64,000 nt of DNA from an uncultured Bacilli bacterium (GTDB lineage: Bacteria > Bacillota_I > Bacilli_A > RF39 > UBA660): positions 96,649 through 160,648 of the forward strand of contig CAKPLP010000001.1 of assembly GCA_934167695.1 (NCBI GenBank). Reading direction: 5' to 3'. Of the stretch, positions 38,319-47,913 are shown piece after piece. Under the pieces are notes generated by a model. It did no database searches. It was given only the letters and a program-made list of their open reading frames with translations, and was not told the DNA's origin. Position 1 is the stretch's first letter; each line of letters opens with the position of its first letter. The position numbers were made by a program, and so were the translations under genes.

Positions 38319-39674
38319 TTATTTTTCTGATATTTTTACTTTTACCTTCTTAGTTTTTGATGAATAAGTAAGTTTTAAATCAGAACCTTTAACCTTAACT
38401 TCAACTTCGTGTTCACCTACACCGTAATTTTTAAGATCAATATAAGCCTTTATATCAGAAGCTTGAATTTTATTAACAGTATCTTCACTACCACTTACAA
38501 CAACAGTAACTTTACTATCAGCCTCACTAAGAGCTTGAACCTTATACTTGCTATCTAAATTTTCTGTTGATATTGCAATATTGTCAAATTCCTTTGTAAT
38601 TGAATTATCAACTTTAACCTTAACAGTAATAGTCTTAACACTAAGTTCAGTAACACCAGTTGGTTTTGATAAAGTAATAGTATAATTTTTATCACTTTCA
38701 AGTCCTTTTACATCAACAGGAACTTCTATACTATTAATATTATTTATTACACTCTCTTCACCATAAACAGTAACGGTAGAAACTGATGAAGTAATAGAAG
38801 AAATTGACTTACCAAATGCTAAATTACCTTTAGGTACAAGTTTTATTGAAACCTCCTTACTAGGTGAAGTAATTGTAACATCACAATTAACTTTCTCTGG
38901 TACAATCTCAACATCAACCACATTACCATCATTATCATAAGCTACTAACGGTACATCTTTTAATGTTATTACACCAGCCTTAGGATTACTTAACTCATTT
39001 ACATCTACTAACGCTTTTACAGTAGCAACCTTCTTTAACTTATAAGCAGCCCCCTTAATAATAACATTACTTCTATCTATTTTTACATCTTTAATATAAA
39101 GTTTAGAATCAAGTTCCTCTTTATGTAATACATCCACAGTTAAACTTCTAGTTTCAGAAACCTTTTCATAAATTGTAACAGTTACTTGAGAAGGATCTAA
39201 TTTATAATCTAATGACTTAATTCTCTGTGAATACTTTAAAGTTACTTTATGATTCCCCGGTTTCAAACCTGTTAAATCTACTGTTACACCCTTAGCAGGT
39301 GATTGCTTCGCCAAAAATATATGTCTTTTTTGACCAACTAAAGTCACATCTACAGTTTTAGGTAACCCCTCAACAACATACAACTCTTCATTATACGTTG
39401 CACTAACTTTTTGATTATACAAAACTTCAGCATACTGATCTATCATAATATTTGATTCATTATCAATAATTAAAAATGTTCCAAATGCTAATATTAATGA
39501 TATAACAACTAAAGTAGATTTTTTACTAAGTAATTTATCAAGATTTCTACTACTATTTTCAAAAAATCCTACAATCACTAATATTAATTTAGTAATAGGA
39601 GTAATTAACCATTTATCAAAAAATAGACCAATATGATGAAAAAATCTTTTAAAAATTTTAGTTATCTTCTTCAT
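38319..39674 (-). CDS. cdaR: YbbR-domain protein CdaR
   Basis: 451 residues. Membrane helix near residues 55-75, then an extracellular part of four YbbR repeats (segments such as VDLTGLKPGNHKVTLKY, VDVNELSNPKAGVITLK, VDVKGLESDKNYTITL and IDLKNYGVGEHEVEVKV). CdaR binds and regulates the diadenylate cyclase CdaA. ATG 39674 follows GAGGAAG and lies within the end of cdaA (17-base overlap), the standard cdaAR arrangement; glmM is not in the window. Confidence 0.92.
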   Translation of the reverse strand: MKKITKIFKRFFHHIGLFFDKWLITPITKLILVIVGFFENSSRNLDKLLSKKSTLVVISLILAFGTFLIIDNESNIMIDQYAEVLYNQKVSATYNEELYVVEGLPKTVDVTLVGQKRHIFLAKQSPAKGVTVDLTGLKPGNHKVTLKYSQRIKSLDYKLDPSQVTVTIYEKVSETRSLTVDVLHKEELDSKLYIKDVKIDRSNVIIKGAAYKLKKVATVKALVDVNELSNPKAGVITLKDVPLVAYDNDGNVVDVEIVPEKVNCDVTITSPSKEVSIKLVPKGNLAFGKSISSITSSVSTVTVYGEESVINNINSIEVPVDVKGLESDKNYTITLSKPTGVTELSVKTITVKVKVDNSITKEFDNIAISTENLDSKYKVQALSEADSKVTVVVSGSEDTVNKIQASDIKAYIDLKNYGVGEHEVEVKVKGSDLKLTYSSKTKKVKVKISEK

Positions 39675-40503
39675 ATATATCTTCCTCATTTTCTATAATT
39701 TCATCATAATCATCATTAATATTTTCTTGTTTTGGTCTTAATTCATCAATCAACATCATTCTAACATCATCAATAGTTAAGTTATAAAACAACTCTCCCT
39801 TAACTGCAATAGACATTCTACCAGTCTCCTCAGAAACAATCAAACTAATACAGTCAGTTTCCTCAGATATTCCAACAGCAGCCTTATGTCTTGTACCTAA
39901 ATGTTTAGAATTAAGCTTTGAACTATTACTAGTAGGAAAAACAGCTCCCGCACAAGTAATTCTATCACCTTGAAGAATTACTCCACCATCATGAAGTGGA
40001 TTATTAGGAAAGAAAATTGATATAAGTAAATCACTAGATAAATCAGCATAAAGTTTCTTAGACTTATCTATATAATTGCCTAAACTAATATCCCTTTCGA
40101 TAACTATTAAAGCCCCTATTTTTTGTTTTCTCAAATAATCCATAGCACTAACTATTTGATATACCATTCTTTCCCTTTCATCAACAGTTAAAACCTTGTG
40201 ACGACCAAGTAATTGATTTCTTCCAAGTTGCTCTAAAATATTTCTTATTTCAGGTTGGAAAATTACAATAAGTGCAAGCGGACCATACATAATAACATAT
40301 TCAAGTAAAAGTCCTATAGTTGTAAAACCACATACATCACTAACCAATTTTAAAATAATAACAATAGCTACACCTTTAAATATTAAAGATAATTTTACAT
40401 TATTTCTAATGTTCTTTAATACCACATAAAAGACCAGCCAAACAATCGAAATATCAATAATCTTTTTTACTATTGATACAATATCCGTTACTGTAATAGA
40501 CAT
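39658..40503 (-). CDS. cdaA: Diadenylate cyclase CdaA
   Basis: 281 residues. Three membrane helices in the first 90 residues, then the DAC domain with LHDGGVILQGD (DGA-type motif, here DGG) and GTRHKAAVGISEETD (RHR-type motif, here RHK). Makes c-di-AMP from two ATP, controlling potassium and osmolyte transport and cell-wall homeostasis. Both motifs carry conservative changes but the Asp, Arg and His are kept. Operon with cdaR. Confidence 0.96.
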   Translation of the reverse strand: MSITVTDIVSIVKKIIDISIVWLVFYVVLKNIRNNVKLSLIFKGVAIVIILKLVSDVCGFTTIGLLLEYVIMYGPLALIVIFQPEIRNILEQLGRNQLLGRHKVLTVDERERMVYQIVSAMDYLRKQKIGALIVIERDISLGNYIDKSKKLYADLSSDLLISIFFPNNPLHDGGVILQGDRITCAGAVFPTSNSSKLNSKHLGTRHKAAVGISEETDCISLIVSEETGRMSIAVKGELFYNLTIDDVRMMLIDELRPKQENINDDYDEIIENEEDIYEEDN

Positions 40504-40537
40504 TTTATCATCTCCTTAAAATTTAATAAAATAGGAA

Positions 40538-40810
40538 CTACTTTTGATTTTTACTATAAACATTATCACTATAATTATTTGAATCATCTTGAATAATAGT
40601 ATTAGTATAATCAACTCCAGTAGTATAATCCATTTTTTTATTCAAAGACTCATTATTAGATAAATCAGATTGTTTTTTACCTTTTTTATTTTGTAATAAA
40701 TTTCCAATACAAATAATAATTAAAAATAAACATATTACTACTAATATTATATATAAAGGTCCATCTAAAACATCTCTAAAAAATCTTATAATTATATCCA
40801 AAATAATCAT
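40538..40810 (-). CDS. Small single-pass membrane protein
   Basis: 90 residues from ATG 40810, which has AGAGGA upstream. One strong membrane helix (about 18-38, GPLYIILVVICLFLIIICIG), then a hydrophilic Asn/Ser/Asp-rich tail. A longer frame to 40894 would add a hydrophobic stretch with no RBS. Unknown; lies between a CotF-type coat gene and cdaA. Confidence 0.55.
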   Translation of the reverse strand: MIILDIIIRFFRDVLDGPLYIILVVICLFLIIICIGNLLQNKKGKKQSDLSNNESLNKKMDYTTGVDYTNTIIQDDSNNYSDNVYSKNQK

Positions 40811-40894
40811 CCCTATCCTCTTTATAAGAATAACATTTTTTTCGAAATATGACAATAATAGAAATATACAAACAAAAAATAGATGGTATTCCAT

Positions 40895-41209
40895 CTATCC
40901 ATTTAAATCTATAAACTCTTGATTTAGACATTGATACTTATTATTAATCTTCTCACTTTCAGCCTTTTCTAAAGCATACCAGCCTTTACGAAACATTAAT
41001 TCATATACTTCTCTCTGTAACTTACTATAACTATCAAACATAGTTTTATATTCATTATACAACTTCTCATTACTAGCCTCAGTTAAAGCAACAGAATAAT
41101 TCTTTACCATTTCTTTTAAACTGCATAACAAATCACCTATATAATCTTTATCATTTAAATTCATACCAGTTGGAACCTGTGTCTTAGGATTACTAATTTG
41201 ATTATTCAT
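40895..41209 (-). CDS. CotF-family spore coat protein
   Basis: 104 residues. Family pattern LNDKDYIGDLLCSLKEMVKNY, ALTEASNEKLYNEY and ELMFRKGWYALEKAE, all typical of the coat F domain (four-helix, ferritin-like). Start at ATG 41209 after AGGAGGTCAAA; the start overlaps the upstream partner by 8 bases. Points to spore formation together with the SASP and Cse60 genes. Confidence 0.88.
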   Translation of the reverse strand: MNNQISNPKTQVPTGMNLNDKDYIGDLLCSLKEMVKNYSVALTEASNEKLYNEYKTMFDSYSKLQREVYELMFRKGWYALEKAESEKINNKYQCLNQEFIDLNG

Positions 41210-41432
41210 TTTGACCTCCTTCATTATTTAAAATATTTAATATTGATTGCATCGTATTATAAAAAGTAGTACTAGCATTATCTAACATTTCCTTTATTTC
41301 AATATCACTAGCACTTTTACTAGCATTAACACTACTCTTATAAGCACCATAATTCCAGTTAAACATATCACTTAAATAATCTAAATCCTTACCACTAATT
41401 ATATTAGGTACTTCTTGATAACTTTCATTCAT
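41202..41432 (-). CDS. Small partner of the CotF-type coat protein
   Basis: 76 residues, helical. Contains VPNIISGKDLDYLSDMFNWNYGAYK and IQ/NILN repeats seen in the small proteins encoded next to coat F genes in Clostridia. Overlaps the coat gene, so the products are likely made in a fixed ratio. Coat role is inferred from pairing. Confidence 0.7.
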   Translation of the reverse strand: MNESYQEVPNIISGKDLDYLSDMFNWNYGAYKSSVNASKSASDIEIKEMLDNASTTFYNTMQSILNILNNEGGQNE

Positions 41433-41445
41433 TTCTATTCCTCCA

Positions 41446-41883
41446 TTATAAATATTTTTTTAATTCACTTATTGTTTTCTCTTGAAACTTTAAAAAATCT
41501 TTTGCTAATTTTAAATGATTTTTATCAACTTCCTTATCATAATCTTTTATTTTTTTCTCCATTTCAATCGAACCCATAGATATGCCTTTAATTAACATAT
41601 CAGCGATTGATGCGTCACTATTATCTTCTTTTACTTCCTTACTAATCCCCATAGATGACATCATCTTTGCAATTATTCCTTCCTCTGTAGGAACAATATT
41701 ATTTTTTTCTAACTCTTCTTTTGATACTTTTACATACTCTTCATACTTTTGTAATATTTCCTCTACAAATCCCTTGATTTTATTATCTCTTTCCTGAAGA
41801 TTCTTAAGTAATTTTTCCAAAGTATAAACAGCCATTGAAGCATCTTTATGAATATGTTCTACTAATTCAAATTCTTCTTTCAT
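41446..41883 (-). CDS. Helical-bundle protein, possibly ferritin-like
   Basis: 145 residues, all helical by pattern, with long charged helices (HIHKDASMAVYTLEKLLKNL; DNSDASIADMLIKGISMGSI). It resembles a conserved group of unnamed four-helix proteins in Bacillota. No di-iron ligand set is clear. It is the first gene of the three-gene run ending in the CotF-type protein, so a spore-related role is possible but unproven. Confidence 0.6.
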   Translation of the reverse strand: MKEEFELVEHIHKDASMAVYTLEKLLKNLQERDNKIKGFVEEILQKYEEYVKVSKEELEKNNIVPTEEGIIAKMMSSMGISKEVKEDNSDASIADMLIKGISMGSIEMEKKIKDYDKEVDKNHLKLAKDFLKFQEKTISELKKYL

Positions 41884-41932
41884 ACATTCCTCCTCATAAT
41901 TATTTTTACAAAATCATAAAAATTTATACTAA

Positions 41933-43355
41933 TTATTTTTTTATATTTTTCACCGCCGGTCCCTCAATAATATTACCATCCAAATCAAATCTTGATCCAT
42001 GACATGGACAATCCCATGTCTTTTCTCTATCATTAAAAACTAAACTACACTTCATATGTGGACAAATAAGTTTTACTATATGTCTAACATTCTCATTATC
42101 TATATATACTCCATACATAATACCATTAATTTTTATATAATTAGGAATATTTTTCTTCCAAAGTGATTGAATATATGCCTTTGTATAATAGAAACTTCCT
42201 GTAAAAGAAGAGAAAAAAAGAGAAAAATTACTCCGTGAAGGATTAAATAACTCCTTATAATCACTACTTTTCTTAATAATAAGATCCGCAATAACCTTTC
42301 CTGCTAAAGTACCGTTAGTCATTCCCCAACCATTATATGCCGTAGATAAATAAAGCTCATCACCAATCTGACCAATAAATGGAAGTTCATCATTACTCAT
42401 AACATCTTGGTTCATCCAAAAATACATTGGTTTCCTATTAAAATATCGTTTAAAGTCACTTATACTATTATCGTAATTTTTACCATAATCAATATTATTA
42501 GTAAGTCTATGAGAATTGGAATTATAAATTAAATAGTCATTATAAAATCTAATAGAATGTAGCTTTTTATCAATATTAATAGCCATATAATTAGAAATAT
42601 TGTCTAAATTAACCTTAGCTGCTGTAACATATTCCCTTTTAATATAAGTTTTAAATGGAATAAATGTAGGTAATATAAAAAAGGGATAATGAATAGCCAT
42701 AATAACAGTATTAGCAACAATCATTCCCTTATTAGTTTTAATATAATATTTGTTATCATTATAAGATAATGATTTTGCTAAAACATTCTCATATATCGTA
42801 GTATTTTTCAAATTTTCAGCTATACCATGAAGATACTTTAAAGGATTAAAAGAATAAGTACCACTTACCTTTATACCAGATTTTATTAAATTACTATTTA
42901 CCATAGTTACATCTATATCAAAACAACTTAAAATTTTTTGTTCTAGTTCTATTTTGGAAACATTTTTATCCTCTAGTGTAAAAATAATAGAATCAACTTT
43001 CTTTAAATCACAAGAAATATTATATTTATCAATAATTTTTAAAATTAAAGAAATGACCTCTTAATTGCGAATTCAAATATTTTTTAGCAACTTTTTTTGA
43101 AAAATTACTAATTAAAGTTTGATAAATTATTCCTTGTAAATAAGAAATCTTTGCAGTTGTTTTACCAGTTACACCACTTCCAATACCATCTTTATCTATT
43201 AGTATAATTTTTCTATTACAATCATCTAAAAAGTAAGCTGAACTAATGCCAGTAATTCCACCACCTATAATTAAAATATCAATAGTCAAATTCCACGGCA
43301 TTTTATTATTATATCTTTTAAATTTATCACTTTGCCAAATAGATATATTTTTCAT
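41933..43355 (-). pseudogene. YhfW-like FAD oxidoreductase with Rieske domain, frameshifted
   Basis: N-terminal fragment (43355-43029) has the FAD-binding DILIIGGGITGISSAY and GKTTAKIS; the C-terminal part (from about 43060 to 41933) has PFIGQIGDELYLSTAYNGWGMTNG and a Rieske site with CPHMKC and CPCHGSRF. The two parts are in different frames. Translation shows the break exactly: after LNSQL one extra base at 43061 (or 43062) shifts the frame; removing it gives LNSQL followed by EVISLILKIIDKYNI and an open frame to the Rieske end, 474 codons in all. Everything else is intact, so the lesion is recent or a sequencing error. Confidence 0.88.
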
Positions 43356-43397
43356 TATATCACCAAAAATAGTATGACTTAATTATTTAGTTTTATC

Positions 43398-44006
43398 CTA
43401 TTTTTTTCTCTTAAAATAAATTTTGAATATTGTAAATATAACTAAACTAATTAAAATAACTTTAATAACAATAGAATAATCTTTAAATATAAATACTATT
43501 TTAGACCAATTTTCACCCATAACAGAACCTAAACTTACCAAAACAGTATTCCAAATAATAGTTCCAATTATAGTATAAATTGTAAATTTAAAAATTGGCA
43601 TACTAGACATACCTGCAGGAATAGATATTAAACTTCTAACAATCGGAATAAATCTACAGAAAAATACTGCTAAATTACCCTTTTCATTAAACCATAAGTC
43701 AGCTTTATCAATATCATCTATCTTTAATTTTAAAATTTTTCCAATCTTACCAGACACAATTTTTTTAAGTCTATCTTTATTAAGTAAATTACCTATAATA
43801 TATAAAATATAAGCTCCCACCAATGAACCCAAAGTTGAATATAAAATAACTTCAAAAACTTCCAGTCTAGTATAATTAGTTAATGCTCCACCAAAAAGTA
43901 AAATAACTTCAGAAGGAATAGGTGGAAAAATATTTTCTACAACAATTAAGAAAAAAATTCCAAAATAACCATACTGATTCATAATATTCATAATAAAATC
44001 TTGCAT
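43398..44006 (-). CDS. DedA-family membrane protein
   Basis: 202 residues, about five hydrophobic helices. Family motifs ENIFPPIPSEVILLFGGAL, FCRFIPIVRSLISIPAG and GTIIWNTVLVSLG. DedA proteins recycle undecaprenyl phosphate or flip phospholipids and support membrane homeostasis. Sits just left of the mobile element. Confidence 0.92.
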   Translation of the reverse strand: MQDFIMNIMNQYGYFGIFFLIVVENIFPPIPSEVILLFGGALTNYTRLEVFEVILYSTLGSLVGAYILYIIGNLLNKDRLKKIVSGKIGKILKLKIDDIDKADLWFNEKGNLAVFFCRFIPIVRSLISIPAGMSSMPIFKFTIYTIIGTIIWNTVLVSLGSVMGENWSKIVFIFKDYSIVIKVILISLVIFTIFKIYFKRKK

Positions 44007-44418
44007 TTAATCACCTACTAAATATATGCAAAAAAAAGACAATCTATTATAAGACTATCATTTTTTAAATTTCTAATAATTCTTCTTTTTTCTATTATCT
44101 TTAAAACTTCCTTTTTATCACCATATATCACCTTTCATAAATCATTAAAAACAACTCCAATTACCTCATAAAGAACATTATTTTTCATTTTTAGTTTTTG
44201 CTTTTCTTTTAAATTTTCAATATCCACTTAACAATTTTTATAATTTGTTTATAATTGAACACTATCAAATTAATTTATATAAAGATTGTATCATAAGATT
44301 ATATATTTACTCAAACCGCAAAATTTTAAGCATCTATTCGCTCTAGTGCCATTCAGAAAAACATACAACAACTCCTAAGCAAAAAAGATGATAATAATAA
44401 ACTTCATTATACACAACT

Positions 44419-44447
44419 AAAAAAAGAAAGTATTTTACACTACTTTC
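44419..44447 (-). terminator. Terminator downstream of structured element A
   Basis: Stem GAAAGTA / TACTTTC with an 8-base loop, followed on minus by TTTTTTT. It would end a transcript running through element A about 110 bases earlier. Confidence 0.65.
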
Positions 44448-44556
44448 CTATTTTTCTTAATATTGGTTCTTGATTTTCACCTATGATTTTTTTTGCCATT
44501 TCTAGTTAATAATCTATTATTTAAACTCAAAGTTTGTCCGAGTTTTCTATCAATCT

Positions 44557-44623
44557 GGTGCGAACGACGAAGTGGTTTACAACTCTTTCGCATAAAGACG
44601 ATTGATTTATATCAATCATTATA
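44557..44623 (-). ncRNA. Structured element A (candidate small RNA or mobile-DNA end)
   Basis: Two hairpins. Stem 1 pairs TGCGAA (44559-44564) with TTCGCA (44587-44592) around a 22-base loop; stem 2 pairs GATTGAT (44600-44606) with ATCAATC (44611-44617). The same scaffold recurs at 63914-63986 with matched changes in both stems. On minus it is preceded by TATAAT (44623-44618) and followed by the terminator at 44419-44447. A 33-codon frame here (44628-44527) is broken in the other copy, so coding is unlikely. No known family recognised; strand is inferred. Confidence 0.5.
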
Positions 44624-44710
44624 TTCATTTTACCAAATGATAGAAAAAGTAGCAATACATTTTCAATAATTTAACTATTCAAAAATATTGTTTACAAATA
44701 TGCCTTATCA

Positions 44711-45523
44711 TTATGTATTATTTTTATTTACAGTATCAACTTTCTTAAATTTATAATGATATCCAAGTCCACCAAATTCATCATGATTTACTTCAATATT
44801 AATATTTAGTTCTTCACAGAATTTCATAAAATTATTAAATACAGTTCCTTGTGTTAAAGGCTCAATTTTTGCAACATCTTCATTAGACAATTCTAATAAT
44901 TGTGCAATTGTTGTTTCTATATTAGGTTCTGTATTCTTAATTTTATCTACTAATTTTGTAACTATTCTTTCTTCATAAGGAATATTTAATGTACTAGGAT
45001 CATCATATTCAATCTTATTTCTTTTTCTCATAATGGGAGATAATTTTTGATAATAATCATCCATTAAACCTGATATTTCTTCAACATCAATAACATCATG
45101 TAAAATTGTTTTAAATATTTCATCACTATTTGATTCAAATTTTTCTCCATCAATTGTAATATCAAAGTATTCTAATCGTTTTGGATCAAACTTATCAGTA
45201 GCATAATGAGTTTCATTATATTTGTAATCTGGATTTGTTTTGATTTTTTCAATCATTTTATTAAATATATTAAATTTATCAAAATCTACTAAAAAGGGGA
45301 TTTCTGTTTTAATAGTCGCTAATGGATTAGAACCCAAGTTTTCATCACAACAAAAACCTATATTTTCTGTATATATGATTAACCCTTTTTCCTTATTTGG
45401 ATTATTCACTAATTGTTTAGCAACTACGTTAAATTCATTATTAAATATACTGCCAATACCATAATCTCCATTATAATTTCTTACTCTAATTGTTAATTTA
45501 GTTTCTTTCATTTCATTATTCAT
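44711..45523 (-). CDS. IME cargo protein, unknown (1)
   Basis: 270 residues, not recognised. Soluble, no signal peptide. N-terminal half looks like mixed beta sheet (KLTIRVRNYNGDYGIGSIFNNEF, EYFDITIDGEKFES), C-terminal half helical (IETTIAQLLELSNEDVAKIEPL). Preceded by GGAGG 11 bases before the ATG and separated from the next cargo gene by three bases, so they share a message. It is the last gene of the element's operon. Confidence 0.6.
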   Translation of the reverse strand: MNNEMKETKLTIRVRNYNGDYGIGSIFNNEFNVVAKQLVNNPNKEKGLIIYTENIGFCCDENLGSNPLATIKTEIPFLVDFDKFNIFNKMIEKIKTNPDYKYNETHYATDKFDPKRLEYFDITIDGEKFESNSDEIFKTILHDVIDVEEISGLMDDYYQKLSPIMRKRNKIEYDDPSTLNIPYEERIVTKLVDKIKNTEPNIETTIAQLLELSNEDVAKIEPLTQGTVFNNFMKFCEELNINIEVNHDEFGGLGYHYKFKKVDTVNKNNT

Positions 45524-45526
45524 ATT

Positions 45527-46456
45527 TTAATTTTCCTCCATTTCTAAATACTCACATTTTACTTCAGAATTAATTATATTGTTTGGTTTCCCATTTGGAT
45601 ATTTTAAGCATATATTTTTATTATTTACATCATTATACTTACAAAAATTACATTGAGAATCGCCAAATTGAATATCACCTTGTTTATATGTAAAATAATC
45701 ATCTCTATCATTTTCTTCAACTATTTTCAAAATATCATCTTTAACTTTACTATATAATTGTTTCATTTCTTGGTTATTGGTATTTCCTATTAACATGTAA
45801 TTTTCATTATCTATTTGAATAGTAATTATTTCTTGTAAACCACCTTTATATGAATTAATATTTTCTATATTTAATCTTTTTATGTTATCTATATTATCTT
45901 TAATTACTTCTAAAACCTTACTATAGATATCTTCATCATTAATTTGTTTATTTTTATAGAAAATAGTATGTGGTTTAATAGATGATAAAAAATGTGTTGA
46001 ATATAGTTCAAATGATAGTTTAATATCATCATTTGGATTATTTGATATATATTCTTTTATAGTAATCTTGATTTCTTTATTTTTCATTATACTCTCCTTA
46101 TCTAATTCAACCAATTTTTCATCAATTCTCTTTATTGTTTCATCTGCTTGTCTTATTACTTCTTCACTATGTTTTCTTTGTTCATCAAATTGTTGTTGAT
46201 TATTATTTAATTCTTCTTCAACTTCATCAAAAGTTGAAGTTTCTCCAAGTTTTTGATATTCCTTATCAAACTTATCCCATACTTTATCCCATTTTTTTTG
46301 ATCTTTTTTTGCTTCTTTTAAAAGTTTATCAGAGCCTTTGATAAGTTCTTTCATTTCTTTATAATCTTGTTTAATTTGTTGTTTTTCTTCTCTTGAAGTT
46401 GCTTCTTTTTTCATTTGCTTATATTCATTATTTAAATTATTTAAAGTATCACTCAT
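45527..46456 (-). CDS. IME cargo protein, coiled coil plus Cys cluster (2)
   Basis: 309 residues. Residues 1-125 are a highly charged coiled coil (EYKQMKKEATSREEKQQIKQ and onward). The middle is mixed alpha/beta. The last 45 residues have CNFCKYND...ICLKYPNGKPNNI...VKCEYL, a Cys pattern (CxxC, C, C) seen at the ends of various mobile-element proteins and probably binding zinc. Tightly linked to the two neighbouring cargo genes. Function unknown. Confidence 0.65.
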   Translation of the reverse strand: MSDTLNNLNNEYKQMKKEATSREEKQQIKQDYKEMKELIKGSDKLLKEAKKDQKKWDKVWDKFDKEYQKLGETSTFDEVEEELNNNQQQFDEQRKHSEEVIRQADETIKRIDEKLVELDKESIMKNKEIKITIKEYISNNPNDDIKLSFELYSTHFLSSIKPHTIFYKNKQINDEDIYSKVLEVIKDNIDNIKRLNIENINSYKGGLQEIITIQIDNENYMLIGNTNNQEMKQLYSKVKDDILKIVEENDRDDYFTYKQGDIQFGDSQCNFCKYNDVNNKNICLKYPNGKPNNIINSEVKCEYLEMEEN

Positions 46457-46479
46457 AATATACCTCCATTATTTATAAA

Positions 46480-47913
46480 TTACATATGTCTTCCGCCACT
46501 AGTCATTTGTTCTTCACTTTGTTGTCTTTTAATAGCATTTTCTTCCATAAGTTGATCATATATAGTTTGATTAAATCCCAAAGGTGTATTTGCTAAATGA
46601 GCTATATATTCCATCGTATATGTTCCATCATCATTATATTTTCTTTCAGTTCCAGCATTACGACCATTATTAGGATTATCAAATTCATCCCAGAAATTAT
46701 CAGGTAATGGTTGTTGTGGTTTTTGCTCTTGTTGAGGTTGTTCAAATTCTTTCCAAAACTCATCTGGTAAAGATTGAGTAGTTTCCAATTGAACTTGTGG
46801 CTGTTTTGGAGCAACTGGTTGTTGTTGCTTTCCTACATTATCTTTTATAAATTTATCTGCTTTTTCTAGATAAGACAATAATGATTGTTTAATTTCAACA
46901 ACTGTTTTAAAGTCGTTTAAACTATCAATTATTTTAGATGAATTTATTTCATTATTTTTTTCTATAACTTTTGATATTTCTTGATTAACTTTTGGTATTT
47001 GCATATATGGTTGCATATTACCAATTAATGTGTTTATTTGATTATTATAATTTTCAATTTGTTCTTTTAATTGGCTTATTTGTTCTTGTTCTGATGGAGT
47101 ATTTGTCCATTCTATATTATCATCAAAGCTATCATAAGAATCTGTATTATAATTCGCAACTGGTGTTTCAGTTTGTTGTGATTCAAAGATAAGATTATCA
47201 GGTATTTCTTTTCTTGCTTTTACTTTTGCCACTACTTTAGCATAATTTTCTTTTAATTGTTCAATAGTTTCAGGTGTTAAAGTTCTTTCAAAATTTTTGT
47301 TTAATCTTACTGCTTGTTTATCAATATCATAACAACCGATAATAAATTTTGGATCTAAATAGTTTGTTTCACGTCCATCAACTTGAACTTTTTGTTTATA
47401 AAATGCTCCATACATTTCTCCATCTAGGTCAGAACGATCACCTGCTTTATTAATGTATTCTGATGGAACTCTTGCAATAATTATTTTTTTGGAATCTAAA
47501 TGTTGCCAATTATTAAATTGTTTTTTTAAATCCTCTAATGTTGGTTCTGATATTCCTATTTCTTTATGTAATGCTTTATTTTCAGGAGTAGGAGTACTTA
47601 AACCAATAGTAGTATAATAAAGCGAATTATTTTTAGTTCTTAATCCCTCGCTAAATATAGAATCAACAACCTCATCTGAATTTCCTTTTCTTCCAGTTCC
47701 ATGACCAAAACACATATAACCAGATTCAGATAATAATGGCTCTAATTGTTCTAATGTTACATAAGTTTCTTCATTTTGTTTTTCATAATTTGGTGAATAA
47801 AATTTATATTCTCCATCCACAAATTCATATCGCCAATTTGCATATTGTGGATTACTATGAATTTTTGCTACTTCGTTTGGATCTTTCGTTACAATAAAAT
47901 CTTCATTAGGCAT
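46480..47913 (-). CDS. IME cargo protein with ADP-ribosyltransferase-like N-terminal domain (3)
   Basis: 477 residues. The region around residues 66-160 has CFGHGTGRKG, SIFSEGLRTK, YYTTIGL and DLDGEMYGAFY, resembling the order of an ADP-ribosyltransferase fold (H-G-T, then I-x-x-x-G-L, then Y/T, later E). This is a resemblance only. After residue 240 the protein is Gln-rich and probably disordered, with two copies of a short motif, LPDEFWKEFEQP and LPDNFWDEFDNP. GGAGGTG precedes the ATG. It is the first of the three cargo genes after the nuclease. Confidence 0.65.
   Translation of the reverse strand: MPNEDFIVTKDPNEVAKIHSNPQYANWRYEFVDGEYKFYSPNYEKQNEETYVTLEQLEPLLSESGYMCFGHGTGRKGNSDEVVDSIFSEGLRTKNNSLYYTTIGLSTPTPENKALHKEIGISEPTLEDLKKQFNNWQHLDSKKIIIARVPSEYINKAGDRSDLDGEMYGAFYKQKVQVDGRETNYLDPKFIIGCYDIDKQAVRLNKNFERTLTPETIEQLKENYAKVVAKVKARKEIPDNLIFESQQTETPVANYNTDSYDSFDDNIEWTNTPSEQEQISQLKEQIENYNNQINTLIGNMQPYMQIPKVNQEISKVIEKNNEINSSKIIDSLNDFKTVVEIKQSLLSYLEKADKFIKDNVGKQQQPVAPKQPQVQLETTQSLPDEFWKEFEQPQQEQKPQQPLPDNFWDEFDNPNNGRNAGTERKYNDDGTYTMEYIAHLANTPLGFNQTIYDQLMEENAIKRQQSEEQMTSGGRHM

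Larger units (their letters stand above)
44007..44710. other. 700-base gap at the left end of the mobile element
   Basis: No sound gene. The minus strand has two short open stretches in different frames (VDIENLKEKQKLKMKNN... ending near 44140 and VIYGDKKEVLKIIEKRR... ending near 44020) that may be one decayed small gene. Further right are a terminator, a short structured element and its TATAAT-like box, listed separately. The rest is plain AT-rich sequence. Confidence 0.5.

Noticed and set aside
44527..44628. 33-codon minus-strand frame inside structured element A
   Set aside because: The matching region of element B has stops in this frame while the base pairing is kept, so selection is on structure.
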